Positions 45,900 through 58,849 of a stretch of DNA of 64,000 nucleotides are shown here, piece by piece. Source of the stretch: Pterobdella sp. o SKG-2022 (lineage: Eukaryota; Annelida; Clitellata; Hirudinida; Piscicolidae); the NCBI GenBank assembly GCA_964035795.1, contig OZ038327.1, positions 6,919,007-6,983,006 on the forward strand. Reading direction: 5' to 3'. Position 1 is the first letter of the stretch; the number at the start of each line of letters is the position of its first letter. The notes beneath the pieces are model-generated. The model searched no databases. It was not told the origin of the DNA and worked only from the letters and a program-made list of their open reading frames with translations. The translations under genes and the position numbers were made by a program.

Positions 45900-47830
45900 C
45901 CAAATATATATTCCAGAGGTGGAAACAACTCTCATCCGGGGAAAAATAAATTCCGTTATGTCTCTGATAAAAAGAAAGCCAAGAGAGCTGTTGCTGAAGC
46001 AATGAAGAAAGGGACGGTAAAAGAGATGGAGGAGATAAGGAATGACAGAAATGTCGTATTCCGTAGAATAAGAATGATGAAGAAGGAAGAAAGTGACTTA
46101 GCAGGTAATAACCACATTAAAGACCAAAATGGGAAGGTTGTATTTGCCTAGGATGGTCGCAAGAGAGTGTGGAAGGAGCTCATGGAGGCCATTACGAATG
46201 AAGAGAATCCATGGGATGGGATGGTGAATGTAGAAGTAGATGTAGGTTCTATGGAACCATTTGACATGAACGAAATGAAAAGAGCACTAGTGATCATGAA
46301 AAATGGCAAAGCCAGTGGTCCAACTGGAATTTTCAAGGAGTACCTAGCTGCCTCTCCACATGGTAAGCAAGTTTTATAGCAAATGAAATCCTCGATGGAA
46401 AAAATATGCCTCATGACTGGAAGACGAATACATTTTTTCTCATTTATAAGAAGAAAGGTAGGGTTATGGACTGACTGCAAGCTATCGAGGTGTAAAGCTT
46501 TAAGAGAGTGGTGGAAAGGGTATTAAAGAAAAGGTTAAGAAGGTTAGTGAAAGTTGACCAAATGCAATTTGGTTTCATGCTTGGCAGAAGCACAGTGGAG
46601 GCTATTTACATTCTTAGGAAAACGCAGAAAAGCTACCTTGAGAAGAATAGGAAGCTTTTTATCTTTTTTGTTGATTTGGAAAAGGCTTTTTATTGGGTGC
46701 TAAAGAAGGCGATCGAATGAGCACTGAGAAAGAAGTTGGTCCCGGAAAAGTTGGTTCAGGCAGTACAAAGGAGCAAAAACGCGGGTTCAGTTTGGAGGTG
46801 GACACTCGGAAGAATTTGATGTTGGTGTAGGTGTTTATCAAGGATCGGTTCTCTCACCGTTTTTGTTTTCAATAGTGCTAGATGTATTGTCTGAAGACGG
46901 AAAAAAAGGTATTCTATATGAACTGCTTTATGCAGATGACTTGGTCTTGATGGCAGAGACTGTGGAAAAACTAGAAGCACAATTCATCCGTTGGAAGGCA
47001 GCCTTTGAAGGGAAAGGATTGAAGATTAATCTTGGTAAGACAAAGGTCATGAAGAGTGGCGGTGGTAGTGGAGTTGTTGCCTTGGCTAAGCTTGATCCAT
47101 GTGGTGTGTTGTAAGAGGGCTAAGGTAAATTGTGTGAGGTGTAAGACATGTAAGAAGTGGGTTCATGCGCGGTGTGCTAGGGTAAAGAGAGTTTCTTGTA
47201 GGATAAATGGAAATTTTGAATGTAGTTTGTATGAATAGTTCAAATGAAGAATGTAAGAATGTTTCAAATAGTTTGAATGAGTTTTAGAGAGTGAATAGTT
47301 ATTGTTATCTAGGGGATAATATAAATGGAGGAGGAAATGAGCTAGCTGTTACACGTAGGATAGGGCTGAGCTGGAAGGCATTCACTAGTATGTCTTCTAT
47401 GTTATGTGGTGAAAGACACACATGGAATATCCAAAAAAAAATTATAAGACATGTGTGAGGCCTGTCATGACATATGGCTCAAAAACTTGGGTGGTAAGAT
47501 ATGTTGAAGAGAGTATGATGAAAAGAGCCGGAAAACGGATGCTTCGAATGATGTGTGGTGTGCAGCTAGCTGATGGTTTGAATACAAGAGTTGATGGTTA
47601 GATTTGGGTTGGATAATACGATTGTTGAAGTGGTGAGGCAAGGGAACTTGAGATGGCTGGGTTATGTTGTAAGGAAAGGGGATGATGATTGTGTTAAGCA
47701 GGCGTGGAACCTTTGTCGTAAGTTTGGGGTAGGTCTCGGAGATGCCTATGACAAATGGAGGGAGAGGGTTAGATCGTGGAAAAAAATCAGTGACTCTTTG
47801 GAAAAGAAAAAGGTGCTGACTATAATAAAA
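45900..47830 (+). mobile_element. RTE-like LINE, decayed, same family as 1-474
   Basis: Segments in order: MKNGKASGPTGI (RT entry block), MQFGFMLGRSTVEAI, FFVDLEKAF, GVYQGSVLSPFLFS, the intact catalytic LLYADDLVLMAE, a cysteine knuckle CVRCKTCKKWVH, and RPVMTYGSKTWVV. Stops and frameshifts separate these segments. The C-terminal part lacks about 25 residues present in the copy at 1-474. Confidence 0.85.
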
Positions 47831-49407
47831 TAATACAGATAATAAATAGTCGTAGACGCTATAAAAATTTGGAAAAGATATTCATGTTGTCGGGGCGTGT
47901 TGAATTGAAACCTTCGCATTCTATGGCCCTTAAGCACTGGTTAATATGAATGTAATGAAGGAAATCATCATTTTAGCAATCTGAAAAACATCAAAATCCT
48001 CCCCCACTAACTCGTCGAATTCTTTTGGCAACAACGATGAACGGCTTATCTTGCCACTCCTCTCAGAGATATACATACCAAGACGACAAGTAACCTTTGC
48101 CTAGTAACCAAGCCACTGTGGAATCCTCGGAAACGAACTGGCTGTTGTGAAAGCCAGAGAGTGATGAACACTAGATCAGACAAGGATCGGTTATCCTTAT
48201 GAGTCGGCCAAAGCCGCGATCCAGAAGACAAGGTGACCCAGCGTCTCACGAGAGAACACATCGTATCCACGGGACTGAGAAGAAACATTCAACTGCCAAA
48301 CAGAATCGGGAATGACCAGAAAAAAAAAGTAACACTGATCCGATTGCAAAGCGTACTGGCTTGTCAAAATCAACAGGGCGGTCAACATAAACTGCAAGAA
48401 GAAAAGGTGGAACGTTATCTATGACTGGCCGCCCATCCAACAGCCGAGCTGCCACCACCACACACTCTTTCGGTATACTCTATCTCATCCCAACCATCTG
48501 GAAGAAATGAGACAGACCTTCCGACGTGTCTCAGCTAGCCTCCACCATCTAAGTAACCGCTCTTGTTTTGTTGCTCAACAAAATCATCATCATTTATAGC
48601 AAAAGTTAAATTTTTTTTTGAAAACCTTTTTCTCCTGAGTAAAACGGTTGTTTGGGACGGATTTTATAAAGTTGAACTTTGCCCTATCCTTCGTTAGCAA
48701 CTTCGTCTAGGTCAGTGTGCTTTAAGCGATTCACTACAAATGTAATTCCACGATCCCGATGAAGAAAAGTTTACAATGCTAACATAAATTTGGTCTTTCA
48801 TGAAGTAGATGAGAGTGAGTGAAGAGATGAAGCAGCAGACAACAATAAACAGAACATTTGAAGTTCAATAATGTAACATCCTTCAGCAAACAAAATCCTC
48901 TTTAGCTGTGCACCAAGTTTTTTGCATATCTCTGCGCACGCTTTTGGTCTGGATCTGCGCATTCGATGTTGAACGCTTTGAGCACTGCACTTCCAACAAG
49001 ACGCAAGCATTTTACCCACATGTTTATCGCCAGACTTCGAAAATCAGATTAACATTGGTAGCTTAACAGTTTTTTAAACAATCAAAATTAATTCAACAAA
49101 ATTTATCAAAAATCACAAAATACTTAAAAAGGATTTGAAAAACTTTATTGCTAAAAATAAATATCGTGAGAAAGTTATCACCGTTTTGTTGCAGTTAAAT
49201 GGGCACTGAGTCATGATATGGAATGTATGCATCAAACTACCACATCCCACCTTGCAACACCACATATCTCATCAAACCACACCAAATCTCACCACGCTTA
49301 CACACTTCTCAATTATCACAAGGAGCAACGATATTAGGTAAGAGAGGAGATTCTTTTTTGACTTTTGCAACCACTGCACTAAAGAACAATATGTGGGTGG
49401 CTATCTG

Positions 49408-52400
49408 TTATATGGTGATGTGACGTTGGTAAATTATGGTGATGTGGTTGAGTGATGATGATATAATGTGCTGATATGATGAGGTAAATGATGCATTTAA
49501 TGAAGCCACCATGGGGACGACTCTAAGGCATGCGGCCAGACTGGAGGGCTTGGGAAGAGTTTGGCGTCCTTTGTGCTGACCCAACTGCTCACACATGGAG
49601 TTAATGCACCTGTGGGACATTGGCATTTCATTCACTCAATCGGCGTTCTTATTTCTGAACCATGAACTTCAAAACTACTGAAAATTTCGATAATTTCAAC
49701 GCTTTATCTCAAAATCGTTATCTGACAACAATCAAATTTATTCTAACAAACACATTTGAGCCTAGTCATGGAAATATCACAAACGCACAATTTGCCCTCG
49801 AAAGCAAACAAAAAAGTCCAAAAATACAAGCAGGAAGTCCAAACGTACGAACAAGCAGCCCAAAAATACAAACAAGAAGTCCAAACGTACAAACAAGCAG
49901 TCAAAACATACGAACAAGAAGTCCAAACGCACAAACAGGAAGTTCAAGCCCATGAACAAAAAGATCAAACATACGCACAAGAAGTTCAAAATGTGCAAAA
50001 ATGCCCCCAAATCGCACGAAAGCTCCAACATACGCACAAGAAGCCTCCAAAACGCACAAGCAGTCCATCATACGCCCAAAAAGCCCCAACTGTACTCACA
50101 AAATGCACCCAAAACTTATAAGCAGCCTTAACACTCGCACAAGATACCTCAAAAACGCACAAAAAGCATCGACTTCCGCACAAGCTGCACCAAAAACAAT
50201 CAAAAAGCCACAAAATACAAACAAGGTGTCTCCGAAACGAACAAGCTGCTTTTAAAACGTACAAGAAGCTCCAATATACGCACGAGGTGCCCTCAAAACG
50301 CAAAAATGCATTCACAAACGCAAAGATGCATTCACAAACGCAAAGATGCATTCACAAACGCAAAGATGCATCCACAAACGCAAAGATGCATCCACAAACG
50401 CAAAGATGCATCCACAAACGCAAAGATGCATTCACAAACGCAAAGATGCATTCACAAACGCAAAGATGCATTCACAAACGCAAAGATGCATTCACAAACG
50501 CAAAGATGCATTCACAAACGCAAAGATGCATTCACAAACGCAAAGATGCATCCACAAACGCAAAGATGCATCCACAAACGCAAAGATGCATCCACAAACG
50601 CAAAGATGCATTCACAAACGCAAAGATGCATCCACAAACGCAAAGATGCATCCACAAACGCAAAGATGCATCCGCAAACGCAAAGATGCATCCACAAACG
50701 CAAAGATGCATCCACAAACGCAAAGATGCATCCATAAACGCATAGATGCATCCACAAACGCAAAGATGCATCCACAAACGCAAAGATGCATCCACAAACG
50801 CAAAGATGCATCCACAAACGCAAAGATGCATCCACAAACGCAAAGATGCATCCACAAACGCAAAGATGCATTCACAAACGCAAAGATGCATCCACAAACG
50901 CAAAGATGCATCCACAAACGCAAAGATGCATCCACAAACGCAAAGGTGCATCCATAAACGCAAAGATGCATCCACAAACGCAAAGATGCATCCACAAACG
51001 CAAAGATGCATCCACAAACGCAAAGATGCATCCACAAACGCAAAGATGCATCCACAAACGCAAAGATGCATTCACAAACGCAAAGATGCATTCACAAACG
51101 CAAAGATGCATCCACAAACGCAAAGATGCATCCACAAACGCAAAGATGCATCCATAAACGCAAAGATGCATTCACAAACGCAAAGATGCATCCACAAACG
51201 CAAAGATGCATCCACAAACGCAAAGATGCATCCACAAACGCAAAGGTGCATCCATAAACGCAAAGATGCATTCACAAACGCAAAGATGCATCCACAAACG
51301 CAAAGATGCATCCACAAACGCAAAGATGCATCCACAAACGCAAAGATGCATTCACAAACGCAAAGATGCATCCACAAACGCAAAGATGCATCCACAAACG
51401 CAAAGATGCATCCATAAACGCAAAGATGCATTCACAAACGCAAAGATGCATCCACAAACGCAAAGATGCATCCACAAACGCAAAGATGCATCCACAAACG
51501 CAAAGATGCATCCACAAACGCAAAGATGCATCCACAAACGCAAAGATGCATCCACAAACGCAAAGATGCATCCACAAACGCAAAGATGCATTCACAAACG
51601 CAAAGATGCATCCACAAACGCAAAGATGCATCCACAAACGCAAAGATGCATCCACAAACGCAAAGATGCATCCACAAACGCAAAGGTGCATCCATAAACG
51701 CAAAGATACATTCACAAACGCAAAGATGCATCCACAAACGCAAAGATGCATCCACAAACGCAAAGATGCATCCACAAACGCAAAGATGCATCCACAAACG
51801 CAAAGATGCATCCACAAACGCAAAGATGCATTCACAAACGCAAAGATGCATTCACAGACGCAAAGATGCATCCACAAACGCAAAGATGCATCCACAAACG
51901 CAAAGATGCATCCATAAACGCAAAGATGCATTCACAAACGCAAAGATGCATCCACAAACGCAAAGATGCATCCATAAACGCAAAGATGCATTCACAAACG
52001 CAAAGATGCATCCACAAACGCAAAGATGCATCCACAAACGCAAAGATGCATCCACAAACGCAAAGATGCATTCACAAACGCAAAGATGCATCCACAAACG
52101 CAAAGATGCATCCACAAACGCAAAGATGCATCCATAAACGCAAAGATGCATTCACAAACGCAAAGATGCATCCACAAACGCAAAGAAGCATCCACAAACG
52201 CAAAGATGCATCCACAAACGCAAAGATGCATTCACAAACGCAAAGATGCATCCACAAACGCAAAGATTCATCCACAAACGCAAAGATGCATCCACAAACG
52301 CAAAGATGCATCCACAAACGCAAAGATGCATTCACAAACGCAAAGATGCATCCACAAACGCAAAGATGCATCCACAAACGCAAAGATGCATCCATAAACG

Positions 52401-55400
52401 CAAAGATGCATTCACAAACGCAAAGATGCATCCACAAACGCAAAGATGCATCCACAAACGCAAAGATGCATCCACAAACGCAAAGATGCATCCACAAACG
52501 CAAAGATGCATCCACAAACGCAAAGATGCATCCACAAACGCAAAGATGCATCCACAAACGCAAAGATGCATTCACAAACGCAAAGATGCATCCACAAACG
52601 CAAAGATGCATCCACAAACGCAAAGATGCATCCACAAACGCAAAGATGCATCCACAAACGCAAAGGTGCATCCATAAACGCAAAGATACATTCACAAACG
52701 CAAAGATGCATCCACAAACGCAAAGATGCATCCACAAACGCAAAGATGCATCCACAAACGCAAAGATGCATCCACAAACGCAAAGATGCATCCACAAACG
52801 CAAAGATGCATTCACAAACGCAAAGATGCATTCACAGACGCAAAGATGCATCCACAAACGCAAAGATGCATCCACAAACGCAAAGATGCATCCATAAACG
52901 CAAAGATGCATTCACAAACGCAAAGATGCATCCACAAACGCAAAGATGCATCCATAAACGCAAAGATGCATTCACAAACGCAAAGATGCATCCACAAACG
53001 CAAAGATGCATCCACAAACGCAAAGATGCATCCACAAACGCAAAGATGCATTCACAAACGCAAAGATGCATCCACAAACGCAAAGATGCATCCACAAACG
53101 CAAAGATGCATCCATAAACGCAAAGATGCATTCACAAACGCAAAGATGCATCCACAAACGCAAAGAAGCATCCACAAACGCAAAGATGCATCCACAAACG
53201 CAAAGATGCATTCACAAACGCAAAGATGCATCCACAAACGCAAAGATTCATCCACAAACGCAAAGATGCATCCACAAACGCAAAGATGCATCCACAAACG
53301 CAAAGATGCATTCACAAACGCAAAGATGCATTCACAGACGCAAAGATGCATCCACAAACGCAAAGATGCATCCACAAACGCAAAGATGCATCCATAAACG
53401 CAAAGATGCATCCACAAACGCAAAGATGCATCCACAAACGCAAAGATGCATCCACAAACGCAAAGATGCATCCACAAACGCAAAGATGCATCCACAAACG
53501 CAAAGATGCATTCACAAACGCAAAGATGCATCCACAAACGCAAAGATGCATCCACAAACGCAAAGATGCATCCACAAACGCAAAGATGCATCCACAAACG
53601 CAAAGGTGCATCCATAAACGCAAAGATGCATTCTCAAACGCAAAGATGCATCCACAAACGCAAAGAAGCATCCACAAACGCAAAGATGCATCCACAAACG
53701 CAAAGATGCATCCACAAACGCAAAGATGCATCCACAAACGCAAAGATGCATTCACAAACGCAAAGATGCATCCACAAACGCAAAGATGCATCCACAAACG
53801 CAAAGATGCATCCACAAACGCAAAGCTGCATTCACAAACGCAAAGATGCATCCACAAACGCAAAGATGCATCCACAAACGCAAAGATGCATCCACAAACG
53901 CAAAGATGCATTCACAAACGCAAAGATGCATCCACAAACGCAAAGATGCATTCACAAACGCAAAAAAACTTGATGGATGCTTCCAATGCGCACAAAAAGT
54001 TTTAAAATATACATAAAATGCACCCGAAATTGAAAAAAAGCACCGATATACGCCCAAGATTCTCCAAAATACACACAAGATGTTTTACAAACGCACTAGA
54101 ACCCCTAAGAACGCGCAGCATGCACGCACAAGATGATCCTGGTAGAGTCGATGTTCGCTTCGATGCTCTTGGCTGTGTTTTCAGTCTGTCTGATACTCCA
54201 GTCATAAACGCTCTTCCTTATTGCCTGCAATGTTAGTGTGCATGGAGAAGAGCATTTCATGCCATTCATCGTGATATTTCAAGAAATGAAAATTATGGTT
54301 TTTATTTAAACGTTAAAAGTAGAAATTCTAGTTATTATTTCTATGATTTTCATTCAATTCACATCATTAAGAACTCATTATGGTAATCATCATAGTATAT
54401 AACTTGTTTCTTCTTCTTGAGACTCATCAACTCCAGGTTGAGGTGGATGAAATGGTTGTGCTGGTCCTTCATCAAAATTATATTACATTATAACAACCAC
54501 AAAAGCCACTTTGATCCGTGACGTCACCTCGACGTACTTCTTGAGGCGGTTCTTAACCTCTTCACAGCCGTCCAGATGCTCTGATATGCAGTTCACCAGC
54601 TCCTTGTAAGAGTAACATCACGTCACTACCACTATAATTTTCATCAAAACCCCCACAATTATCACCAATACCCCCATAATTATCATCAACACCCCTATAA
54701 TTATCATCAACAACTTTTTGTCCCCATCCCCATTATAACGTACCTCTTGTATCGACAACAGAGTTTCTTTTCTTGCGATGATGTGACGCAATTCAGGAAA
54801 CTCATAGGAAGTAAGCAGTTGCACCTGATGATGATCATTGTGACTAAACATAAACATTTGTGCTGACATATGTAAGTAGAAGATGACCAACACCAATACA
54901 ATAACACAAATTCAAATTTAAACTTCATGGCCTTTGTCTTGTCTACAATGGCGTTCCACCACCATGTTCGGTGTTTCCACAGGTAGTTCAGAGATGTACC
55001 ACAGATCTCAGAAGAGGTTTCAAAAAGAGATAAAAGGTTTATCTTCCACAATCGTGATTTGAGCCGCTGTTGACTTGGCATTCAAAGATAGTGCAAACTC
55101 TATTTCTGACATCGGAGTTTTGAAATCCGAAGACGAGAATATAACTTTTACTTTATACTCATGTATCTTATGAGTATCGGCACGACTTTTAGCTTGCAAT
55201 TATTTTTCAAAATCATTTTCATCGGTTTAAAAGTTGTATAGACTGTCAGCTTGAGCCAACGTCCAACTTGAGATTATCTAATTCAAGAACCTCCGTTTCT
55301 ACACTTGGCCAGTTTGCCATTGTTAAAAAAAACTTGATCATCCGCCAAATGATAACAATACCAGAATATCAGTTTGTTAATACCTGCTACCGAAGTCTAC

Positions 55401-57225
55401 AAGGTTATAACAGGAAAGCAGATGAGTTTGGTGCAGTTTTGGTTCATGCTCAAAACCAAAAAAGCATCAAAACTTAGTAAAGTTTGAATGATGAGTTAGT
55501 TAAAAAAAATGAAAATGAAGAGTAGTTGAAATTGCAAGAAAGTTTTTTAGAGATCTGAATGTATTTTCAGTAATTAATTTTTCAAAACTTTTTGCGCCAA
55601 AATAGGAGATTATTTAAAGCAAAAAAAAGCTATAACTTTTGATAAGTTGAGTCTTACCATATAACTGTTCCCAACTTTTATCATAAAATGTTTGCGGAAA
55701 CTAAATTTAAAACCGGATTTAAAATCTTGGTATCTATCTTTGCATATTTGAACAGCACAGCAGTGGTCATCACAACAAAACAACAACCCTCTTCAGGAAC
55801 TCGAAGTAGATCTGGCACTTGCATGTCCACTTTAGCAACTTCTTCTTGAACTCTTTCAGCTCCACCAGCTGCAACTGAGCTCTGTAGCATTCAACATGCG
55901 TCCATCATAATATGATATTAGTGTCTATCGAAGTTCAATGGTCATAACGACATCATAGCATCTACAGCATTCATCCTCAAAATGCCACCATAATACTTCT
56001 ATCGTGCTTATAATTAGACAAGATGGGAGAGGTAAGTAATGAAGGAACGATGAGAAATGCTCAAGACTCGAACCTCCAACTCACCCATTAACTTCTTCAT
56101 TTAAGGAAGCTATAGTCTGTCTTTCCTCCTGTATCTTCGCTTCTGCTCTCCACTTCTTGTAATCGTTTTCCTGGCGAATGAAAATAAATAAAATTTTTAT
56201 TTAATTGTTTGATAACGAGTAATCTAGTTTTAAAATCCAAATTATTCATTTTCAAAAAATATACAATTTTTTTCGTTCAACACGGGCTAGAAAGTCTTTG
56301 CGGTCTACATTCAAGCACGTTTTTACAAGCCGCAATTCTAAGAACAACCTCCATCCCAACATATCTGCAGACTGGGTTTTTAGCATTCATCCTCGCCCAA
56401 TGCCCATTTTCTCAGTCTATTTCCACATAATACACCAGTCTAGTATTGGCACTTCTTTTTGTGTTCATTGGGTGATTTTTCATCTTATGGTCTTACATGA
56501 AGGCTCAGATTTCTAATTTTCTCCTTTTCAAGAAACCAGAACTCTATCCCTACCACCACACCTTAAAAACACCATCACTATTCTTATTGTTCACTTCACC
56601 ACCACTCTGACCTCACCAACACTACCATCTCACTTGCACAAACTTGTTGAACTTGAGCATAGTCTCCTTGAGGTTGTTCTGCTTCTTGACTACAGTGCTC
56701 ATCTTGAAGTTGAGGCTCTTCATCTTCATCTTGAAATCCTTTCATGGTTGGACGTTTTTTATCTAGCCACATAAACTATTTAAAAAAAAAATAGAATTAA
56801 CTTTTCTTTTGGCAAAGAGAGTCTTTTCGATTTCATGGAGAAGAAGCATGGCGTCAAGGAGGCTGGTGCCTGTGGTGGTGTAGGTGGGTTCCGGATCCAG
56901 TGGAAGAAGACTGGAGGTGACAATTATTATATTTACGATAAGAAAATAAAAATATGCATCTTTAAAATATATATACAGAAAATCTAAGAGCATCTAACTA
57001 CACGCAAAAATATATTGAAAGATTTTGACTTTTAATTTGAATATGTAAAATTTAACAAAATATTTCTATATTCTAAGATGTATATAAAAAGTATTGGAAA
57101 GAATATTTTTTTCCATAAAAGCTTCATAAAAATAGATTGAAACGTTTGGAAGTTTTATTTTGAAGATAAAGATCTTACCCGGGATTGTACATGATATTGA
57201 AGTAATAATCGAAGTCCATCGCCAT
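49408..57225 (-). CDS. CCDC42/CFAP73-type coiled-coil protein (ciliary MIA-complex family)
   Basis: Ten exons: complement(57179..57225), (56802..56910), (56634..56729), (56085..56170), (55788..55881), (54744..54824), (54528..54602), (54404..54466), (54130..54224), (49408..49609). All junctions keep phase and give about 315 residues, almost the length of CCDC42. ATG 57225 starts MAMDFDYYFNIMYNPG. Diagnostic stretches are TSLLDAMLLLHEIEKTLF, LKFNKFVQENDYKKW, YFEFLKR, FPELRHIIARKETLLS and WSIRQTENTAKSIEAN. Relatives are coiled-coil proteins of motile cilia and sperm tails; the Chlamydomonas homologue MIA2 regulates inner dynein arms. The last exon diverges from relatives after CEQLGQHKG, so the true C-terminus could differ. 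The last intron contains a 3.7-kb minisatellite. Confidence 0.87.
49800..50285 (+). repeat. Degenerate 21-bp repeat
   Basis: GTCCAAACGTACGAACAAGCA-like units about every 21 bp. Because 21 is a multiple of three, the plus strand has a quasi-repeat QTYEQEV reading, with no evidence of translation. It merges into the homogeneous 20-bp array to the right. Confidence 0.8.
50286..53968 (+). repeat. 20-bp minisatellite of about 184 copies
   Basis: The unit CAAAGATGCATCCACAAACG is repeated in strict 20-bp register for about 3.7 kb. The main polymorphism is C/T at position 12 (ATCCAC or ATTCAC). Rare variants include CAAAGGTGCATCCATAAACG, AGATACA, AGAAGCA, AGATTCA and CACAGACG. It lies in the last intron of the CCDC42-like gene, antisense to it. 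Confidence 0.99.
54470..54530 (+). other. Short introns and CCCCCATAATTATCATCAA repeats in the CCDC42-like gene
   Basis: Introns here are short. Between 54640 and 54720 an imperfect 18-19-bp repeat (CCCCCATAATTATCAT) occurs about four times. A TGACGTCA palindrome at about 54520 lies at a splice donor. Confidence 0.6.
54890..55090 (-). mobile_element. LINE fragment, region between endonuclease and RT
   Basis: SEICGTSLNYLWKHRTWWW followed by NAIVDKTKAM resembles the conserved ExCGxxxxxxxxxTWWWN segment that precedes RT in RTE-type LINEs. It lies in an intron of the CCDC42-like gene. Confidence 0.6.
55091..55787. other. CCDC42-like gene intron without recognised content
   Basis: AT-rich, with one unassigned plus-strand open stretch (ITIPEYQFVNTCYRSLQ) at about 55268-55477. 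Nothing else seen. Confidence 0.4.
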
Positions 57226-57890
57226 ATTGCTTCCTTTATCACCCAAACAATCCACTTCTTTTTTTTTTTTCAATTTTTTTTAAATTAAACAAAAAAACTT
57301 TTGTAATTTTCAGTTCAAAAAATTTTCTCGGAAGCGTCGAACGAATATATGACGGTTTAAATTAGAGTTCGAAAACGCTGTGTAAACACATGTGTAGCGA
57401 GACATTTCATAAGAAATTAAATGCAAAAACATGATGCAATCGCATTTTGGCATGAAGAAAATCGAATCAATAAACAACTTTCAAGTTAATTGAAATACTT
57501 CGAGAGTCAATTATTGCGAAGCTGCTAAACATTTTTTTGATTGTAAGTATTAATTTAGATGATACATTCGGAGAATTCTACAATTATTTATGCATATTTT
57601 TAAGTGAACAATGAATTACGCACAAAAATTTTATTGAACCTTTGAATAATGGTTAAATTCCAAATTGCTCAAAAATACTTGTGAAATTATTTCGAAAATA
57701 ATTCGAAATGAATTATTCAATTAATCACATCCTTCAATCATCAAAAGCCAATGCAACTTTTTTAGGTACCATTTCAAGTTTATCTTTTTTTTACCTATTA
57801 TTTCAACACTTCATTCTTCTCGTATCAACCAACCAACTCATCTAACCTTCTACCCATCTAACCACAAACCCATCCACTCACACATCAAAC
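57226..57890. other. Spacer between two minus-strand genes
   Basis: About 665 bp of AT-rich DNA between the stop of the membrane protein gene and the start codon of the CCDC42-like gene. It should contain the latter's promoter; I see no TATA box or other motif that I can call with confidence. Confidence 0.45.
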
Positions 57891-58716
57891 TCAAAACTTT
57901 TCAGTCAACAATTTAGCCATCTCTCCCAGCATGGTATCATTGACACGGTAAACAAATCGGATGTTGGATTTGAAAGACATGAAGGTGCCGAAGTAAAAGT
58001 TGTGCTTACGGATGTATCTGATCCACACCTCCTCTTTATCACCCCTGTGTCCTACAATGTCAAACACCACATCCTTCCTCTGATTTCCATTTTCAGGTAG
58101 TTGCTGTGTGCAGAGGGTGTATGATGAGTTAGATGAATAATGGATGGGTGGGAAATGGATGGCTGGAAAGTGAATGAGTGGGAAATGGATGGGTGCATAA
58201 AGGGATAGATTGCTGAATAGATAGACGCATGAGTAGAGAAATGATGAATGGATGAACAGCTAGATGAAGTTGAGACGAATAAATGAATGGTTATATAATG
58301 TACGGAAGACAGCATTCTAATCCCACAATAGTGAGGGTTTTGAAAGGGAGTTTAAGAGTGAGGACGGGTAGAGGATCATGATGCAAAGACACAGTCCCCA
58401 GGTTGTAAACTTCATCCAGGAATGGAGGCATGCTGTCGTTAATGCACGCCACACCCACCACCAGCTTCTCATATTTCACGCTTTCTGTGCATCATCATTT
58501 TCATTACTATCACTGTATTCATTATCTATAGTATCCCTCTCCTCATCATCATCATCACTATCATTAGCATCACCACCACCACCAAAACCCCCATCATCAT
58601 CTTCATCATCATCATCATCATCATCAGCATCATCATCATCACTCACCATTGGACTTAATGATAGTAACACCAAAGAGAATGAAAAGTCCACCTACGATGC
58701 TCTTGAGCCGAGAGAT
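57891..58716 (-). CDS. Unrecognised single-pass membrane protein, C-terminal exons
   Basis: Exons complement(58647..58716), (58327..58484) and (57891..58103) join in phase. The first encodes a helix, RLKSIVGGLFILFGVTIIK. The second reads KYEKLVVGVACINDSMPPF; the third reads FDIVGHRGDKEEVWIRYIR, then NFYFGTFMSFKSNIRFVYR, and ends LLTEKF with TGA at 57891-57893. About 146 residues are visible, and the 5' exons were not found upstream, where a minisatellite begins. I do not recognise the family. The layout (helix, then a small globular domain with a PPFLxE segment and a V-D-I-x-G strand) is loosely like COA1/TIM21-type mitochondrial proteins, but this is a guess from shape only. Confidence 0.6.
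58530..58646 (+). repeat. (ATC)n trinucleotide tract
   Basis: CATCATCATC with ACCACC interruptions in the intron between two exons of the membrane protein gene. Confidence 0.9.
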
Positions 58717-58849
58717 CTGTTAGGATGATGAACAGCATCAACATAAGACATTAGAAACATTAACCTTTGAAGTTGATTAGTATATATAACAAGGAGGATC
58801 CTGATGATACAAATATGAGATTGTGAGGTGCTTTGAAACAGAGGATGTC

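Noticed and set aside
50286..53968. Very long ORFs with His-Pro-Gln-Thr-Gln or Leu-Cys-Val-Cys repeats on both strands
   Set aside because: They arise only because a 20-bp repeat without stops is read in all frames. There is no codon bias, no splice structure and the same openness on both strands.
50286..53968. Possible CRISPR-like array
   Set aside because: The repeats are directly tandem with no variable spacers, and the genome is clearly eukaryotic.
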